From: Pyxidicoccus fallax
GTDB taxonomy: Bacteria; Myxococcota; Myxococcia; Myxococcales; Myxococcaceae
DNA length: 62,251 bases
Direction of reading: 5' to 3'
NCBI RefSeq assembly: GCF_012933655.1
Contig: NZ_JABBJJ010000028.1
Coordinates: 1 to 62,251 of the forward strand
Within the stretch, counting starts at the first letter, position 1. Every line of letters starts with the position of its first letter. The notes under the pieces are model-generated. The model did not search any database and was not told the origin of the DNA. It saw nothing but the letters and a program-made list of their open reading frames with translations. Both the position numbers and the translations under genes were made by a program. Below are positions 1 through 7,963 of the stretch, piece after piece.

Positions 1-1
1 G

Positions 2-217
2 GGCGGGCCGGAGTGGGAGGAGCTGCGCCAGATGAAGGCGCGGGGCTACCGGGCGGAGGTCTGGTACGTCCGGCTGGAGCGGGAGGAGGCCATCGTCACG
101 GAGCACTGGCGGCTCCAGGGGGCCCTCCCGGCCCGTCCGGTGGATACCCGGGGCGAGCGTCAACTGTCACTGACGCTTCGCGGTGATGAATTCTTGTTTT
201 CGCCCGGGCTCATGTAG
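2..217 (+). CDS. C-terminal end of an unrecognised protein (5' partial)
   Basis: An open frame enters from the left edge and runs to a TAG at 215-217, giving the last 71 residues of a protein. The segment is rich in Arg, Glu and Trp (for example EVWYVRLEREE near the middle) and ends in FLFSPGLM. I recognise no family. It lies 39 bp upstream of the TPR gene on the same strand, so it may belong to the same transcript. The frame is supported only by its codon use and the lack of stops; the start and most of the protein lie outside the window. Confidence 0.5.
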   Translation, partial: GGPEWEELRQMKARGYRAEVWYVRLEREEAIVTEHWRLQGALPARPVDTRGERQLSLTLRGDEFLFSPGLM

Positions 218-256
218 GCTAGCCGCCTCGGAGGCAGGGCCCGTTCGGGCCGATTC

Positions 257-979
257 ATGGAAGAGCCCCTCAAGCAGCTACTGACCCTCGGGCGCGGCTA
301 CTTCGAGAAGAAGCAGTACGCCCAGGCCGAGCAATACCTCGCGAAGATCGTCGAGCAGAATCCGACGTTCGCGGACGTATTCAACATGCTCGGCATCATC
401 TACCACGACCAGGGCCAGTTCGCCCGGGCACAGCGCGCCTTCGAGTCGGCGCTCAAGCTCAACCCCGCGTACACCGAGGCGGCCCTGAACCTGGCCGTCA
501 TCTACAACGACATGGGGAAGTACGCCGAGGCGAAGGAGGTCTACCAGTCCGCGCTCTCGCAGCAGAAGGCGGGCCCCGGCGAGCTGGACCCCTACGTCGA
601 GAAGAAGATCGCCAACATGTACGGCGAGATTGGCGACGTCTACGCCTCCAGCGGGGCGTGGGCGAAGGCCATCGAGGAATATCGGCGGGCGCTCGGACTT
701 TGCCCCCAGTTCGTGGACATCCGCCTCAAGCTGGGCAATGCCTTGCGAGACGCGGGTGACAACGCGGCGGCCCTCGTCGAGTACGAACAGGTCATCGCGC
801 AGAACCCGGCTTTCATCCCGGGCCGTATCCAGTATGGAGTGGCGCTGTACTCGGCCGGGAGACGGGCGGAGGCGGTGACGGTGTGGGAGGACGTGCTGGC
901 GCGCAGCCCGGACAACAAGAGCGCGCAGATGTACCTCAACCTCGTCAAGGACCCCGGCAAGGCGGAGCAGGCAGGTTGA
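257..979 (+). CDS. Tetratricopeptide repeat (TPR) protein
   Basis: A 240-residue protein made almost wholly of TPR units of about 34 residues, at roughly residues 8-40, 41-74, 75-108, 120-150, 154-187 and 188-222. Each shows the usual pattern of small residues at the helix packing positions and a Pro near the end (LNPAY, QNPTF, RSPDN). It has no signal peptide or membrane segment, so it should be a cytoplasmic protein-protein scaffold. It ends 5 bp before the FHA-DUF4388 gene, which suggests one operon and a shared signalling role. TPR proteins bind many kinds of partner, so the target cannot be named. Confidence 0.9.
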   Translation: MEEPLKQLLTLGRGYFEKKQYAQAEQYLAKIVEQNPTFADVFNMLGIIYHDQGQFARAQRAFESALKLNPAYTEAALNLAVIYNDMGKYAEAKEVYQSALSQQKAGPGELDPYVEKKIANMYGEIGDVYASSGAWAKAIEEYRRALGLCPQFVDIRLKLGNALRDAGDNAAALVEYEQVIAQNPAFIPGRIQYGVALYSAGRRAEAVTVWEDVLARSPDNKSAQMYLNLVKDPGKAEQAG

Positions 980-984
980 ACACC

Positions 985-1920
985 ATGGACACCTCAAAGA
1001 CCTACGCCCTCAAGTTCATCTCCGGGAAGTACCAGGGTGGCGAGTTCCCGCTGAAGGCGGACAAGCAGGTCGTCATCGGCCGCTCGAGCGAGCTGGACAT
1101 GGTGCTCGTCGAGGACATGGTCTCTCGCAAGCACGCGAAGATCGTCTTCTCCGACGGGAAGATCACCATCGAGGACCTGGGCTCCACCAACGGCACCTTC
1201 GTCAACGGCGAGAAGGTGAAGCAGGCCCGCCTGAAGGAAGGGGACCGCATCCTCATCGGGACCTCCATCCTCAAGCTCGTCCACCAGGGCGCCGACGGCG
1301 CCAACGTCGACGAGAGCATGGCCAAGCAGAAGCTGGAGGAGGCCGCCGCCGCCCAGGCCGCGCGCACCACCAACAAGGCCAGCTCCATGACGGGGAAGAT
1401 TGAAGAGATTCCCCTGCCGGACCTGCTGCAGCTCTTCCACACGTCCAAGAAGAACGGCGTGCTGGTGGTGATGGGCGACCAGGAGGGGCGCATCTACCTG
1501 CGCCAGGGCCGCGTGTACTACGCCGTCATCGGCGAGAACCACAACCTGGGTCCGCAGAAGAGCTTCAACCGCATCATCACCTGGGAGACGGGCGACTTCG
1601 AGCTGCGCCCCGCGGACAACCAGGAGTTCATGGTGGAGCTGGACTCGTCCACCGAGGCGCTCCTGATGGACGCGCTCCGCCAGCTCGACGAGTTCAAGCG
1701 CCTCCAGGCGAGCCTGCCGCCGCTCAACGCGGCGCTGGCGCTGGCCTCGCCGCTGACGCCGCCGCTCAAGGAGCTGTCGCCGGAGCTCCTGGACGTGCTC
1801 CAGCTCGTCCACAACTACGGCTCGCTCGGCGCGGTGCTGGACCGCGCGGACGCGGACGACGTGGTGACGGCGGAAGCAGTGGTGCAGCTGTTGAAGCGCG
1901 ACTACATCCGGCAGGCGTGA
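985..1920 (+). CDS. FHA domain protein with C-terminal DUF4388 domain
   Basis: A 311-residue cytoplasmic protein. An FHA (phosphothreonine-binding) domain covers about residues 8-100, with the diagnostic GRS at 32-34, SRKH at 47-50 and STNG at 67-70. An Ala/Lys/Glu linker at 105-132 leads to a DUF4388 (PATAN-type) domain at about 135-255, then a short helical tail. I chose the ATG at 985 because it gives an FHA beginning at the normal distance from the N-terminus; an open frame extends further upstream into the TPR gene. FHA proteins usually read Ser/Thr kinase signals, which are abundant in myxobacteria. The partner kinase is not in this window. Confidence 0.92.
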   Translation: MDTSKTYALKFISGKYQGGEFPLKADKQVVIGRSSELDMVLVEDMVSRKHAKIVFSDGKITIEDLGSTNGTFVNGEKVKQARLKEGDRILIGTSILKLVHQGADGANVDESMAKQKLEEAAAAQAARTTNKASSMTGKIEEIPLPDLLQLFHTSKKNGVLVVMGDQEGRIYLRQGRVYYAVIGENHNLGPQKSFNRIITWETGDFELRPADNQEFMVELDSSTEALLMDALRQLDEFKRLQASLPPLNAALALASPLTPPLKELSPELLDVLQLVHNYGSLGAVLDRADADDVVTAEAVVQLLKRDYIRQA

Positions 1921-1968
1921 CGGACTTTCGCGGCCTCATGGGCCGCGAGCAGGGAAGGGGAGAGCACC

Positions 1969-3027
1969 ATGGCGGACGAGCAGCCGGTGAAGCCGAAGCG
2001 CCTCACCGAATTGAGTCACTGCGCGGGCTGAGCGGCGAAACTGCGGCCCGCGGACCTGGCGCAGGTCCTGCGCCACCTGAAGACTGCTGAGGGTCCTCAC
2101 GCGTTGGTGGGCTTCAACACCAACGACGACGCGGCCGTCTATCGTCTTTCGCCCGGCATGGCCGTGGTGGAGACGGTGGACTTCTTCCCGCCCGTGGTGG
2201 ACGACCCGTTCCAGTTCGGGGCCATCGCCGCGGCGAATGCCCTGTCGGACATCTACGCCATGGGGGCGCGGCCCCTGTTCGCCCTCAACCTGGTGGGCTT
2301 CCCGGACGGCCAGCCGCTGAAGGTGCTGTCGAGGATTCTCGCTGGCGGCCAGTCCAAGGCGGACGAGGCGGGCATCCCCATCCTCGGTGGCCACAGCGTG
2401 AGGGACCCGGAGCCGAAGTACGGCATGGCCGTCACCGGCGTGGTGCACCCGAAGAAGGTGCTCACCAACGCGGGCGCGAAGCCGGGCGACGTGCTCCTGC
2501 TCACCAAGCCCCTGGGCTCGGGCATCGCCACCACCGCCATCAAGCGGGGCGTGGCCTCGAAGCAGCTCTCCAAGCGCGTGGTGGCGGTGATGTCCGCCCT
2601 CAACCGCGCCGCGGGGGAGACCTTCGCTTCGGGGAAGTTCAAGGTGAACGCCCTCACGGACGTGACGGGCTACGGCCTCCTGGGCCATCTGCTGGAGATG
2701 ATGACGGGCGCGAAGGCGCGCGCGGCGCTCGACCTGGAGCGCATCCCGCTCATCACCGAGGTCGCCGGGCTGGCCGAGCAGGGCGTGGTGCCCGGTGGCA
2801 CCAAGGCGAACCTCGCCCACGTGAAGAAGAAGGTCCGCTTCCCGGAGGGGCTGCCCGAGCACATCCAGTGGGTGCTCGCGGATGCGCAGACCAACGGTGG
2901 GCTGCTGGCCAGCGTGCCCGCCCGCCACGCGTTGAAGGCCCTCAAGGCGCTCGACGCGGCTGGCGTGGACGCGGCCCTCATCGGCGAAGTGCGCGAGGGC
3001 AAGCCCGGCATCGACGTCATCGGCTGA
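1969..3027 (+). CDS. selD: Selenophosphate synthetase SelD, selenocysteine-containing
   Basis: SelD makes selenophosphate from selenide and ATP, the selenium donor for Sec-tRNA and 2-selenouridine. From the ATG at 1969 the frame reads into an in-frame TGA at 2029-2031 and then continues without stops to TGA 3025-3027, 352 residues in all. The TGA falls exactly at the catalytic position: the motif is HCAG-U-AAK, aligning with the GAGCGCK motif of E. coli SelD, so Sec21 replaces the catalytic Cys and Lys24 the conserved Lys. Glycine-rich ATP-binding motifs follow, such as GGHSVRDPEPKYG and TDVTGYGLLGHL. The 48-bp gap from the FHA gene allows co-transcription. Sec decoding needs selA, selB and selC, which are not in the window. 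An annotator that stops at TGA would start this gene at about 2104 and lose the active site. Confidence 0.92.
2029..2068 (+). promoter_or_regulatory. UGA-Sec codon and candidate bacterial SECIS hairpin of selD
   Basis: The TGA at 2029-2031 is followed by a perfect 6-bp stem, GGACCT (2052-2057) with AGGTCC (2063-2068), enclosing a GGCGC loop. The loop begins 26 nt after the UGA and starts with GG. Bacterial SECIS elements lie just downstream of the UGA inside the coding region, with an apical loop about 16-37 nt away and a conserved G near its start, so the geometry fits. The role as the SelB binding site is inferred. Confidence 0.7.
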
Positions 3028-3157
3028 GCCCCCGGCCGTGCGCTGTCGCCGGACGGGCATCGGCGTAGAGCCCGCGGGCGGCGCCCGGAGCGCCGTCATC
3101 GGCTGAACGCCCGGGATTTCGCCCTTGGGGGACACCTCCGCTAGCATTCCGGCCGTC

Positions 3158-3967
3158 ATGCCGTCGCCGCACCGCCCCCTCCTGGCCGTCCTCTCGCTGC
3201 TCTGCCTCGTCCCCGTCACCGCCGGGGCGGCGGAGCGGCCCGCGCGCATCGTCATCGACCCGGGCCACGGTGGCTCGCAGGAGGGCGCGAAGGGCCCGGG
3301 CGAGATGCGCGAGAAGGAGGTGGCCCTCCAGATTGCCCAGCGCCTGCGCTCGCGGCTGGAGGCGGCCGGCGGCGACGTGTACCTCACCCGCGAGCGCGAC
3401 TCGCAGGTGTCCCTCACCGAGCGCGTGGAGATGACCAACGACCACGACGCGGACCTGTTCATCTCCATCCACGCCAACTCCATGCCCACGAAGAGGATGC
3501 GCGCGCGCACCGAGGGCATCGAGACGTACTTCCTCTCCGCCAACGCCTCCGGCGACGCCGCCCGCGCCGTGGCCGACCGCGAGAATGCCGAGGCCCCCGT
3601 GTCCCGCGCCGCGCGCGGCGACTCCACGCTGGCCTTCATCCTCCAGGACCTGGTCCGCACCGAGGCCCACACGGACTCGTCCCGGCTGGCGTACTCCATC
3701 CACCCGCGCCTCATCCGCGCCACCCGCGCCGCGGACCGCGGCGTGCAGCAGGCGCCCTTCTTCGTCCTCTCCGGCGTGGAGTGCCCCGCCGTCCTCGTGG
3801 AGGTGGGCTACATCTCCCATCCCCAGGAGGGCCTGAAGCTGGGCCGCTCGGAGTACCAGGAGAAGGTGGCCGAGGCCATTGCCGACGGCGTGCTGGCCTT
3901 CCTCAAGGACACCCGCCGGCGCGACGCCGTCCGGGGCCCCGAGGTGGCCGGCCCCGTGTCGCGGTGA
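3158..3967 (+). CDS. N-acetylmuramoyl-L-alanine amidase (Amidase_3), exported
   Basis: A zinc amidase that cleaves the bond between MurNAc and the stem peptide of peptidoglycan. The 269-residue product begins with a signal peptide (about residues 1-25, LLAVLSLLCLVPVTAGAA) and is then all Amidase_3. Zinc ligands are His37 (DPGHGG), Glu54 (REKEVAL) and His105 (SIHANS); the catalytic Glu is Glu215 (VEVGYISHP). The ATG at 3158 is preferred over one 33 bp upstream because it starts directly at the positively charged end of the signal peptide. There is no separate wall-binding or AMIN domain, so targeting must come from elsewhere. It should act in the periplasm during division, remodelling or wall recycling. 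Confidence 0.9.
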   Translation: MPSPHRPLLAVLSLLCLVPVTAGAAERPARIVIDPGHGGSQEGAKGPGEMREKEVALQIAQRLRSRLEAAGGDVYLTRERDSQVSLTERVEMTNDHDADLFISIHANSMPTKRMRARTEGIETYFLSANASGDAARAVADRENAEAPVSRAARGDSTLAFILQDLVRTEAHTDSSRLAYSIHPRLIRATRAADRGVQQAPFFVLSGVECPAVLVEVGYISHPQEGLKLGRSEYQEKVAEAIADGVLAFLKDTRRRDAVRGPEVAGPVSR

Positions 3968-4062
3968 GTGCACACCGGCGGTGCTAGACGCCCCCGGGAG
4001 GCGCGGCTCTGGTAGACAGGGCCCAGGTCGCCCCCTTCCCACCCATTTCCCAGGAGCCCGCC

Positions 4063-4776
4063 GTGCGTTCCTTCCAACGTGGTGCGCTGGACCTTCGCCC
4101 CGTCGTCCTCACCCCCAACGTCTCCCGCTACGCCGAGGGCTCCGTGCAGGTGGAGTTCGGCCACACCAAGGTGCTCGTCACCTGCTCCACGGAGGAGCGC
4201 GTGCCGCCGCACCTGATGGGCAAGGGCACCGGCTGGGTGACGGCCGAGTACGGCATGCTCCCCCGCGCCACGCACTCGCGGAACCAGCGCGAGTCCGCCA
4301 AGGGCAAGCAGACGGGCCGCACCATGGAAATCCAGCGCCTCATCGGCCGCTCCCTGCGCGCGGCGGTGGACCTGGCCACCCTGGGGCCCCGCACCCTCAC
4401 GCTGGACTGCGACGTGCTCCAGGCGGACGGCGGCACCCGCACCGCCTCCATCACCGGGGCCTACGTGGCGCTGGTGCTCGCGCTGCGCTCGCTCCAGAAG
4501 GCGGGCACCCTTTCGAAGCCGCCCAAGCTGACGCCGCTGGCCGCCGTGTCCGTGGGCGTGGTGAACGGCGAGGTGCGCGTGGACCTGGACTACGACGAGG
4601 ACTCCAACGCGGACGTGGACCTGAACCTCGTGGCCACCGCGGACGGCCGCATGGTGGAGCTGCAGGGCACCGCCGAGCACCAGCTGTTCGACCGCAAGAC
4701 GCTGGACGCCATGGTGGACGGCGGGCTGGCCGCCATCCAGCAGCTCGTCGCCGCCCAGGCCAAGGTACTCGGATGA
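4063..4776 (+). CDS. rph: Ribonuclease PH
   Basis: A phosphate-dependent 3'-5' exoribonuclease that trims the 3' ends of tRNA precursors. The 237 residues match the family's usual length and carry its typical motifs: [17 protein letters not shown] near the N-terminus, [15 protein letters not shown], and [15 protein letters not shown]. Translation begins at a GTG, with CAGGAG about 7 nt upstream. Its TGA overlaps the ATG of rdgB by 4 nt (ATGA), so the two are translationally coupled. The rph-rdgB pairing is common in bacteria, and the tRNA cluster that follows fits its role. Confidence 0.96.
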   Translation: MRSFQRGALDLRPVVLTPNVSRYAEGSVQVEFGHTKVLVTCSTEERVPPHLMGKGTGWVTAEYGMLPRATHSRNQRESAKGKQTGRTMEIQRLIGRSLRAAVDLATLGPRTLTLDCDVLQADGGTRTASITGAYVALVLALRSLQKAGTLSKPPKLTPLAAVSVGVVNGEVRVDLDYDEDSNADVDLNLVATADGRMVELQGTAEHQLFDRKTLDAMVDGGLAAIQQLVAAQAKVLG

Positions 4777-5366
4777 CGGCGACGAAGCCCCGGCTCCTCT
4801 TCGCCACCACCAACAAGGGCAAGCTGCGCGAGCTGCGCGAGCTGGTGGGAGACGCGGTGGAGGTGGTGTCCCTGGCGGACCTGCCGCCCATGCCCGAGCC
4901 CGAGGAGGACGCCGACACCCTGGAGGGCAACGCGCTGAAGAAGGCCCGCGAGTATGCCCAGGCCACCGGCCTGCCCGCGCTGGCGGACGACTCCGGCCTG
5001 TTCGTGGACGCACTGGGCGGCAGGCCCGGGGTGTACTCGGCGCGCTATGCGCCAGGGGATGACCGGGCCCGCTATGAGAAGCTCCTGGCCGAGCTGGCCG
5101 GCGTGCCCGACGACCAGCGCACCGCGTCCTTCCAGTGCGCGCTGGCGCTGGTGAAGCCCGGGGGCGAGGCCCGGGTGGAGGTGGGCCGGTGCGACGGCCG
5201 CATCGGCCACGCCCCGGGCGGCACCCATGGCTTCGGGTATGACCCCGTCTTCATCCTTCCGGACAAAGGCCGGACGATGGCGGAGCTGACGGCGGAGGAG
5301 AAGTCGGCCATCTCCCACCGGGGCGCGGCCTTCCGGAAGATGAAGCCCCACCTGCTGGGCCTTTAG
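4773..5366 (+). CDS. rdgB: Non-canonical purine NTP pyrophosphatase (RdgB/HAM1)
   Basis: Hydrolyses ITP, dITP and XTP to monophosphates, keeping deaminated purines out of DNA and RNA. The 197-residue protein has the family motifs TTNKGKLRE (nucleotide binding), [19 protein letters not shown] and SHRGAA near the C-terminus. The start ATG overlaps the rph stop. It sits at the end of the rph transcript and about 70 bp before the first tRNA gene. Confidence 0.96.
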   Translation: MTATKPRLLFATTNKGKLRELRELVGDAVEVVSLADLPPMPEPEEDADTLEGNALKKAREYAQATGLPALADDSGLFVDALGGRPGVYSARYAPGDDRARYEKLLAELAGVPDDQRTASFQCALALVKPGGEARVEVGRCDGRIGHAPGGTHGFGYDPVFILPDKGRTMAELTAEEKSAISHRGAAFRKMKPHLLGL

Positions 5367-5435
5367 GCAGGCCGTCAGGCACGTTGGCCTTGCGCGTCCG
5401 TTCGCAATGGTTCAACAATGCCGGACTCTACTTCA

Positions 5436-5512
<77 letters not shown>

Positions 5513-5549
5513 GAAGTAAAGCAGTGGGAAGAAGCAGGCGGCTCGGCCA

Positions 5550-5626
5550 GCTCCAGTAGCTCAGCTGGATAGAGCACCGGCCTTCTAAGCCGGGGGTCGC
5601 AGGTTCGAGCCCTGCCTGGGGCGCCA
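5550..5626 (+). tRNA. tRNA-Arg (anticodon TCT)
   Basis: Acceptor GCTCCAG/CTGGGGC, anticodon stem CCGGC/GCCGG with loop CTTCTAA (anticodon TCT), and a T loop TTCGAGC. The discriminator is G at 5623, and CCA is encoded at 5624-5626, unlike the neighbouring tRNA genes. It decodes the rare AGA/AGG Arg codons. Confidence 0.95.
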
Positions 5627-5716
5627 ATCTGCCTGCTGGAGTCGTGACATTTGGGCCTTGAAAGGCCCCGGTTTCCACGATAGGGAAGCCGCCGCTTCAA
5701 CGCCGTACGCAGTGAC

Positions 5717-5791
5717 GGCGGCCATAGCTCAACTGGTTAGAGCGCCGGACTGTGACTCCGGAGGTTACCGGTTCGATCCCGGTTGGCCGCC
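5717..5791 (+). tRNA. tRNA-His (anticodon GTG)
   Basis: Anticodon stem CCGGA/TCCGG with loop CTGTGAC (anticodon GTG). The acceptor GCGGCCA/TGGCCGC carries the genome-encoded extra G(-1) at 5717, opposite C73 at 5791, the identity element for histidyl-tRNA synthetase. CCA is not encoded. Confidence 0.95.
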
Positions 5792-5817
5792 CACCTTTTC
5801 CCGACCCGTTTCGTTCT

Positions 5818-5891
5818 GCGCTCGTAGCTCAACCGGATAGAGCACTGGGCTTCGAACCCAGGGGTTGGGGGTTCAAGTCCCTCCGAGCGCG
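5818..5891 (+). tRNA. tRNA-Arg (anticodon TCG)
   Basis: Acceptor GCGCTCG/CGAGCGC, anticodon stem CTGGG/CCCAG with loop CTTCGAA (anticodon TCG), T loop TTCAAGT, discriminator G. CCA is not encoded. It is the last of four closely spaced tRNA genes that probably form one transcript. Confidence 0.95.
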
Positions 5892-5929
5892 CTCCTCCCC
5901 TTCGCGAGTCGAGCGGCCGGAACGGAAAA

Positions 5930-5959
5930 CGCCCCCGCCACTTCCTCGCGGCGGGGGCG
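5930..5959 (-). terminator. Intrinsic terminator between the tRNA cluster and the annealing-protein gene
   Basis: A perfect 10-bp stem, CGCCCCCGCC (5930-5939) with GGCGGGGGCG (5950-5959). Read on the minus strand it is followed by GTTTTCC, so it should end the minus-strand gene 5995-7203. It also lies 39 bp past the last tRNA and may stop that transcript too. Confidence 0.7.
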
Positions 5960-5994
5960 CTCCCTCACTTCTTCAGCGGTGTAACGACGCCGGC

Positions 5995-7203
5995 TCAGGC
6001 CTCGTGGGCCGCGCCGTTGCGGGCGCTGGCGGGGACGCGGCAGCGCAGCTCCGTCTCCGCCTCCAGCGCGGCCAGGTTCTCACGCATCGCCTTGGCCCAG
6101 CGCGCCTTCGGCTGCTCCATCAGCTTCTCGTTGGCCATGTCGATGGTCTCGCTCAGCTCCTCGTCGGAGAGCTCGGACGCCGTGCGGCCCTTGTAGGGGC
6201 CGAAGGCCACCACCACCGCGCTCGGCTTCGGGCGCGGCGCCGCCACCGCCTCGACCACCACTTCCTTCTCCGCCACCGGCTCCTCGACGGGAACGGCGGC
6301 GCGGGCGGCCTTCTTGCCGGGGCCGCTGACGGGGGCGGGCTCGGTCTCCACCGCGGCCTCCCGCGCGGGGGCGGGCGGCGGCACCGGCACGTCGATGTTG
6401 AGCGGCTTGTCCTCCCGAGCCTCCCGAGCCTCCCGGGCCGGCGGCGTGGGCGCCAGCGTGGGGAAGGACGCCTTCACCGGGCCCGGCTTCGAGCCCAGCA
6501 CCTCGTAGGGGCCACCCGCGTGGAGCGGCTCCTCGTGCGAATGCGCGGACTCGAAGTCCTCGGCCGGCATCTCCTCGCGCACGTACAGGCCGCCGAAGGC
6601 CTCCGGGTACGCCTTGCGCAGGGCCGCCACGCGCGCGCACTTCTCAATCATCGTCGTGGGAATCTTCGCCCACAGCGGCGTCTGCTGGACGTAGCCGCTG
6701 AAGTCCAGCCACACCACCACCGGCAGCTTCCCGTCGCGCACCACGCGCGCCCAGGCCCCCACCAGCGCGCCCTTGCGCTTGGCCGGGTTGAAGCGGTGCA
6801 CCACCTCGCCCTTGCCCTGGTCCACGATGATGTCGTCCTCGGCGAACACCGCGCTCGCCTGGATGCCCCGGAAGTCCGGGAAGCGCTCGGCCCGGGCGAG
6901 CATGCCCGCCTCCGAGGGCTGGAACTCGTACTTGGTGACCCAGTTGGGCCGCTCGCGGTTGCCGGCGTTCTGCCGGCGCGCCACGCAGAAGGCCTCCTTG
7001 AGCAGGGGGTCCAATCCGCTGCGCTTGCACTGCTCGATGAAGAGGGCGAACTCGTCGTCGCTGATGCCCTTGGGGCAGATGGTCCGCTTGACGAGCTCCA
7101 CGCGCTCCCGGCTCCAGCTCCCCTGCTGCTGGGGGCCCTGGGCCGTCGCCGCGCCGTCCGCCTTCAGGTGGGTGTTGGCTTCCGTCACTGTCGTCTCCTG
7201 CAT
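5995..7203 (-). CDS. bet: RecT/Bet-type single-strand annealing protein with extended C-terminus
   Basis: Phage-type recombinase that anneals complementary single strands. The RecT/Bet domain spans about residues 25-215 of 402, with LVKRTICPKGISDDEFALF, CKRSGLDPLLKEAF, and a C-terminal block with WAKIPTTMIEKCARVAALRKAYP and GLYVREEM. A Pro/Ala/Glu-rich linker follows (about 240-320), then a segment beginning VAFGPYKGRTASELSDEEL that resembles the small C-terminal domain of ExoX-type nucleases. The ATG at 7203 has AAGGA 5 nt upstream; the frame stays open further 5' but without a better start. No exonuclease partner or phage gene is nearby, so it is either a stranded prophage gene or a domesticated host one. 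The annealing domain is secure; the tail assignment is tentative. Confidence 0.85.
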   Translation of the reverse strand: MQETTVTEANTHLKADGAATAQGPQQQGSWSRERVELVKRTICPKGISDDEFALFIEQCKRSGLDPLLKEAFCVARRQNAGNRERPNWVTKYEFQPSEAGMLARAERFPDFRGIQASAVFAEDDIIVDQGKGEVVHRFNPAKRKGALVGAWARVVRDGKLPVVVWLDFSGYVQQTPLWAKIPTTMIEKCARVAALRKAYPEAFGGLYVREEMPAEDFESAHSHEEPLHAGGPYEVLGSKPGPVKASFPTLAPTPPAREAREAREDKPLNIDVPVPPPAPAREAAVETEPAPVSGPGKKAARAAVPVEEPVAEKEVVVEAVAAPRPKPSAVVVAFGPYKGRTASELSDEELSETIDMANEKLMEQPKARWAKAMRENLAALEAETELRCRVPASARNGAAHEA

Positions 7204-7602
7204 ACGTCCTTCGCGAAAAGGGCGAACGACCTCCGTCCGCCCGCCTGGGTGCCGCGGCGGCGAACCCTCATGCGGCATGAGTGCCCACGAATGCTTCGCG
7301 GTGCTTCGTGTCCCGGAGTGCGGCTCATTCCCACGGTGAGTGGGGCCGGGACGAAAAGCGTGCCGTGGCCATGTTGAACATCCGGGATGGGCGCCGGCTT
7401 CGGCCCCGCCGGGAGCCGTTCCGGGGGCTGGCCGCCGGGCGAGCGGACCGGCGTCAGGTGCTGGCCCACGCATCCGTCAGATGATCAGCAGGCGGGAATG
7501 AAGGGGGGCCCGAAAATACTTTTTGACAGCACGGTCGGGCTTCTGTAGTTACCGCCGCCACCTGGACGTCGCGCTGACGACGCGCCGGGACAAAGCAGTG
7601 CC
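7204..7602. other. 399-bp intergenic region between the annealing-protein gene and tRNA-Lys
   Basis: No convincing gene lies here. It holds a 15-bp palindrome at 7267-7281 (CTCATGC-G-GCATGAG) 64 bp upstream of the annealing-protein start, which could be an operator for that gene, and the tRNA-Lys promoter described separately. The region is less GC-biased by codon position than its neighbours, as expected for non-coding DNA. Confidence 0.5.
7523..7551 (+). promoter_or_regulatory. Probable sigma-70 promoter of tRNA-Lys
   Basis: A perfect -35 TTGACA at 7523-7528, with a weaker -10 either as TGTAGT (7544-7549, 15-bp spacer) or TAGTTA (7546-7551, 17-bp spacer). It lies about 52 bp before the mature tRNA 5' end and in an unusually AT-rich patch. 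Confidence 0.6.
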
Positions 7603-7675
7603 GGGAGCGTAGCTCAATTGGCAGAGCAATGGACTCTTAATCCATAGGTTGTGGGTTCGATTCCCTCCGCTCTCA
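7603..7675 (+). tRNA. tRNA-Lys (anticodon CTT)
   Basis: Acceptor GGGAGCG/CGCTCTC with one G-T pair, anticodon stem ATGGA/TCCAT with loop CTCTTAA (anticodon CTT), T loop TTCGATT, discriminator A. CCA is not encoded. It has its own promoter and terminator, so it looks like a single-gene transcript. Confidence 0.95.
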
Positions 7676-7678
7676 CTC

Positions 7679-7717
7679 CGGGGCCCCTTCAGAAATGGAG
7701 GGGCCCCGTTTCTTTTT
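7679..7717 (+). terminator. Intrinsic terminator of tRNA-Lys
   Basis: A strong hairpin built from two GGGGCCCC blocks (7680-7687 and 7700-7707) flanked by C and G, followed by GTTTCTTTTT. It lies immediately after the tRNA and is the clearest rho-independent terminator in the window. Confidence 0.88.
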
Positions 7718-7777
7718 CGGGCCTCTGCCGTCCACCGGACGTTTCGCGGTAAGACGGCGCACGGTGTCGACGCACCC

Positions 7778-7859
7778 GGGCGGGTGGCGAAACTGGTAGA
7801 CGCACCAGACTTAGGATCTGGTACCGCAAGGTGTGAGGGTTCGAGTCCCTCCTCGCCCA
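7778..7859 (+). tRNA. tRNA-Leu (anticodon TAG)
   Basis: A class II tRNA with long variable arm (TACCGCAAGGTGT). Acceptor GGGCGGG/CTCGCCC, anticodon stem CCAGA/TCTGG with loop CTTAGGA (anticodon TAG), T loop TTCGAGT, discriminator A. CCA is not encoded. It lies 104 bp upstream of tig. Confidence 0.95.
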
Positions 7860-7866
7860 TTTCGCG

Positions 7867-7895
7867 TTGACCCGCTCGTGCCTATCCCCTAAAGG
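7867..7895 (+). promoter_or_regulatory. Candidate sigma-70 promoter of tig
   Basis: TTGACC (7867-7872), a 17-bp spacer and TAAAGG (7890-7895), starting 8 bp after the tRNA-Leu gene. The predicted transcript would have a leader of about 60 nt before the tig ATG. The -10 is weak. Confidence 0.45.
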
Positions 7896-7963
7896 CGCAC
7901 GTCCCACTTTTCTCCGCGCCGCCCGGGTTTCACGTCCAGAGGCGGGCGGCGAGCGAGGCCCGA

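Noticed and set aside
2029..2031. Nonsense mutation making selD a pseudogene
   Set aside because: The TGA sits at the catalytic Cys, the frame is intact on both sides, and a hairpin of SECIS geometry follows.
1936..3723. A 595-codon minus-strand frame opposite selD
   Set aside because: No family motifs and Arg/His/Gly-rich composition; a mirror of the GC-rich selD codons.
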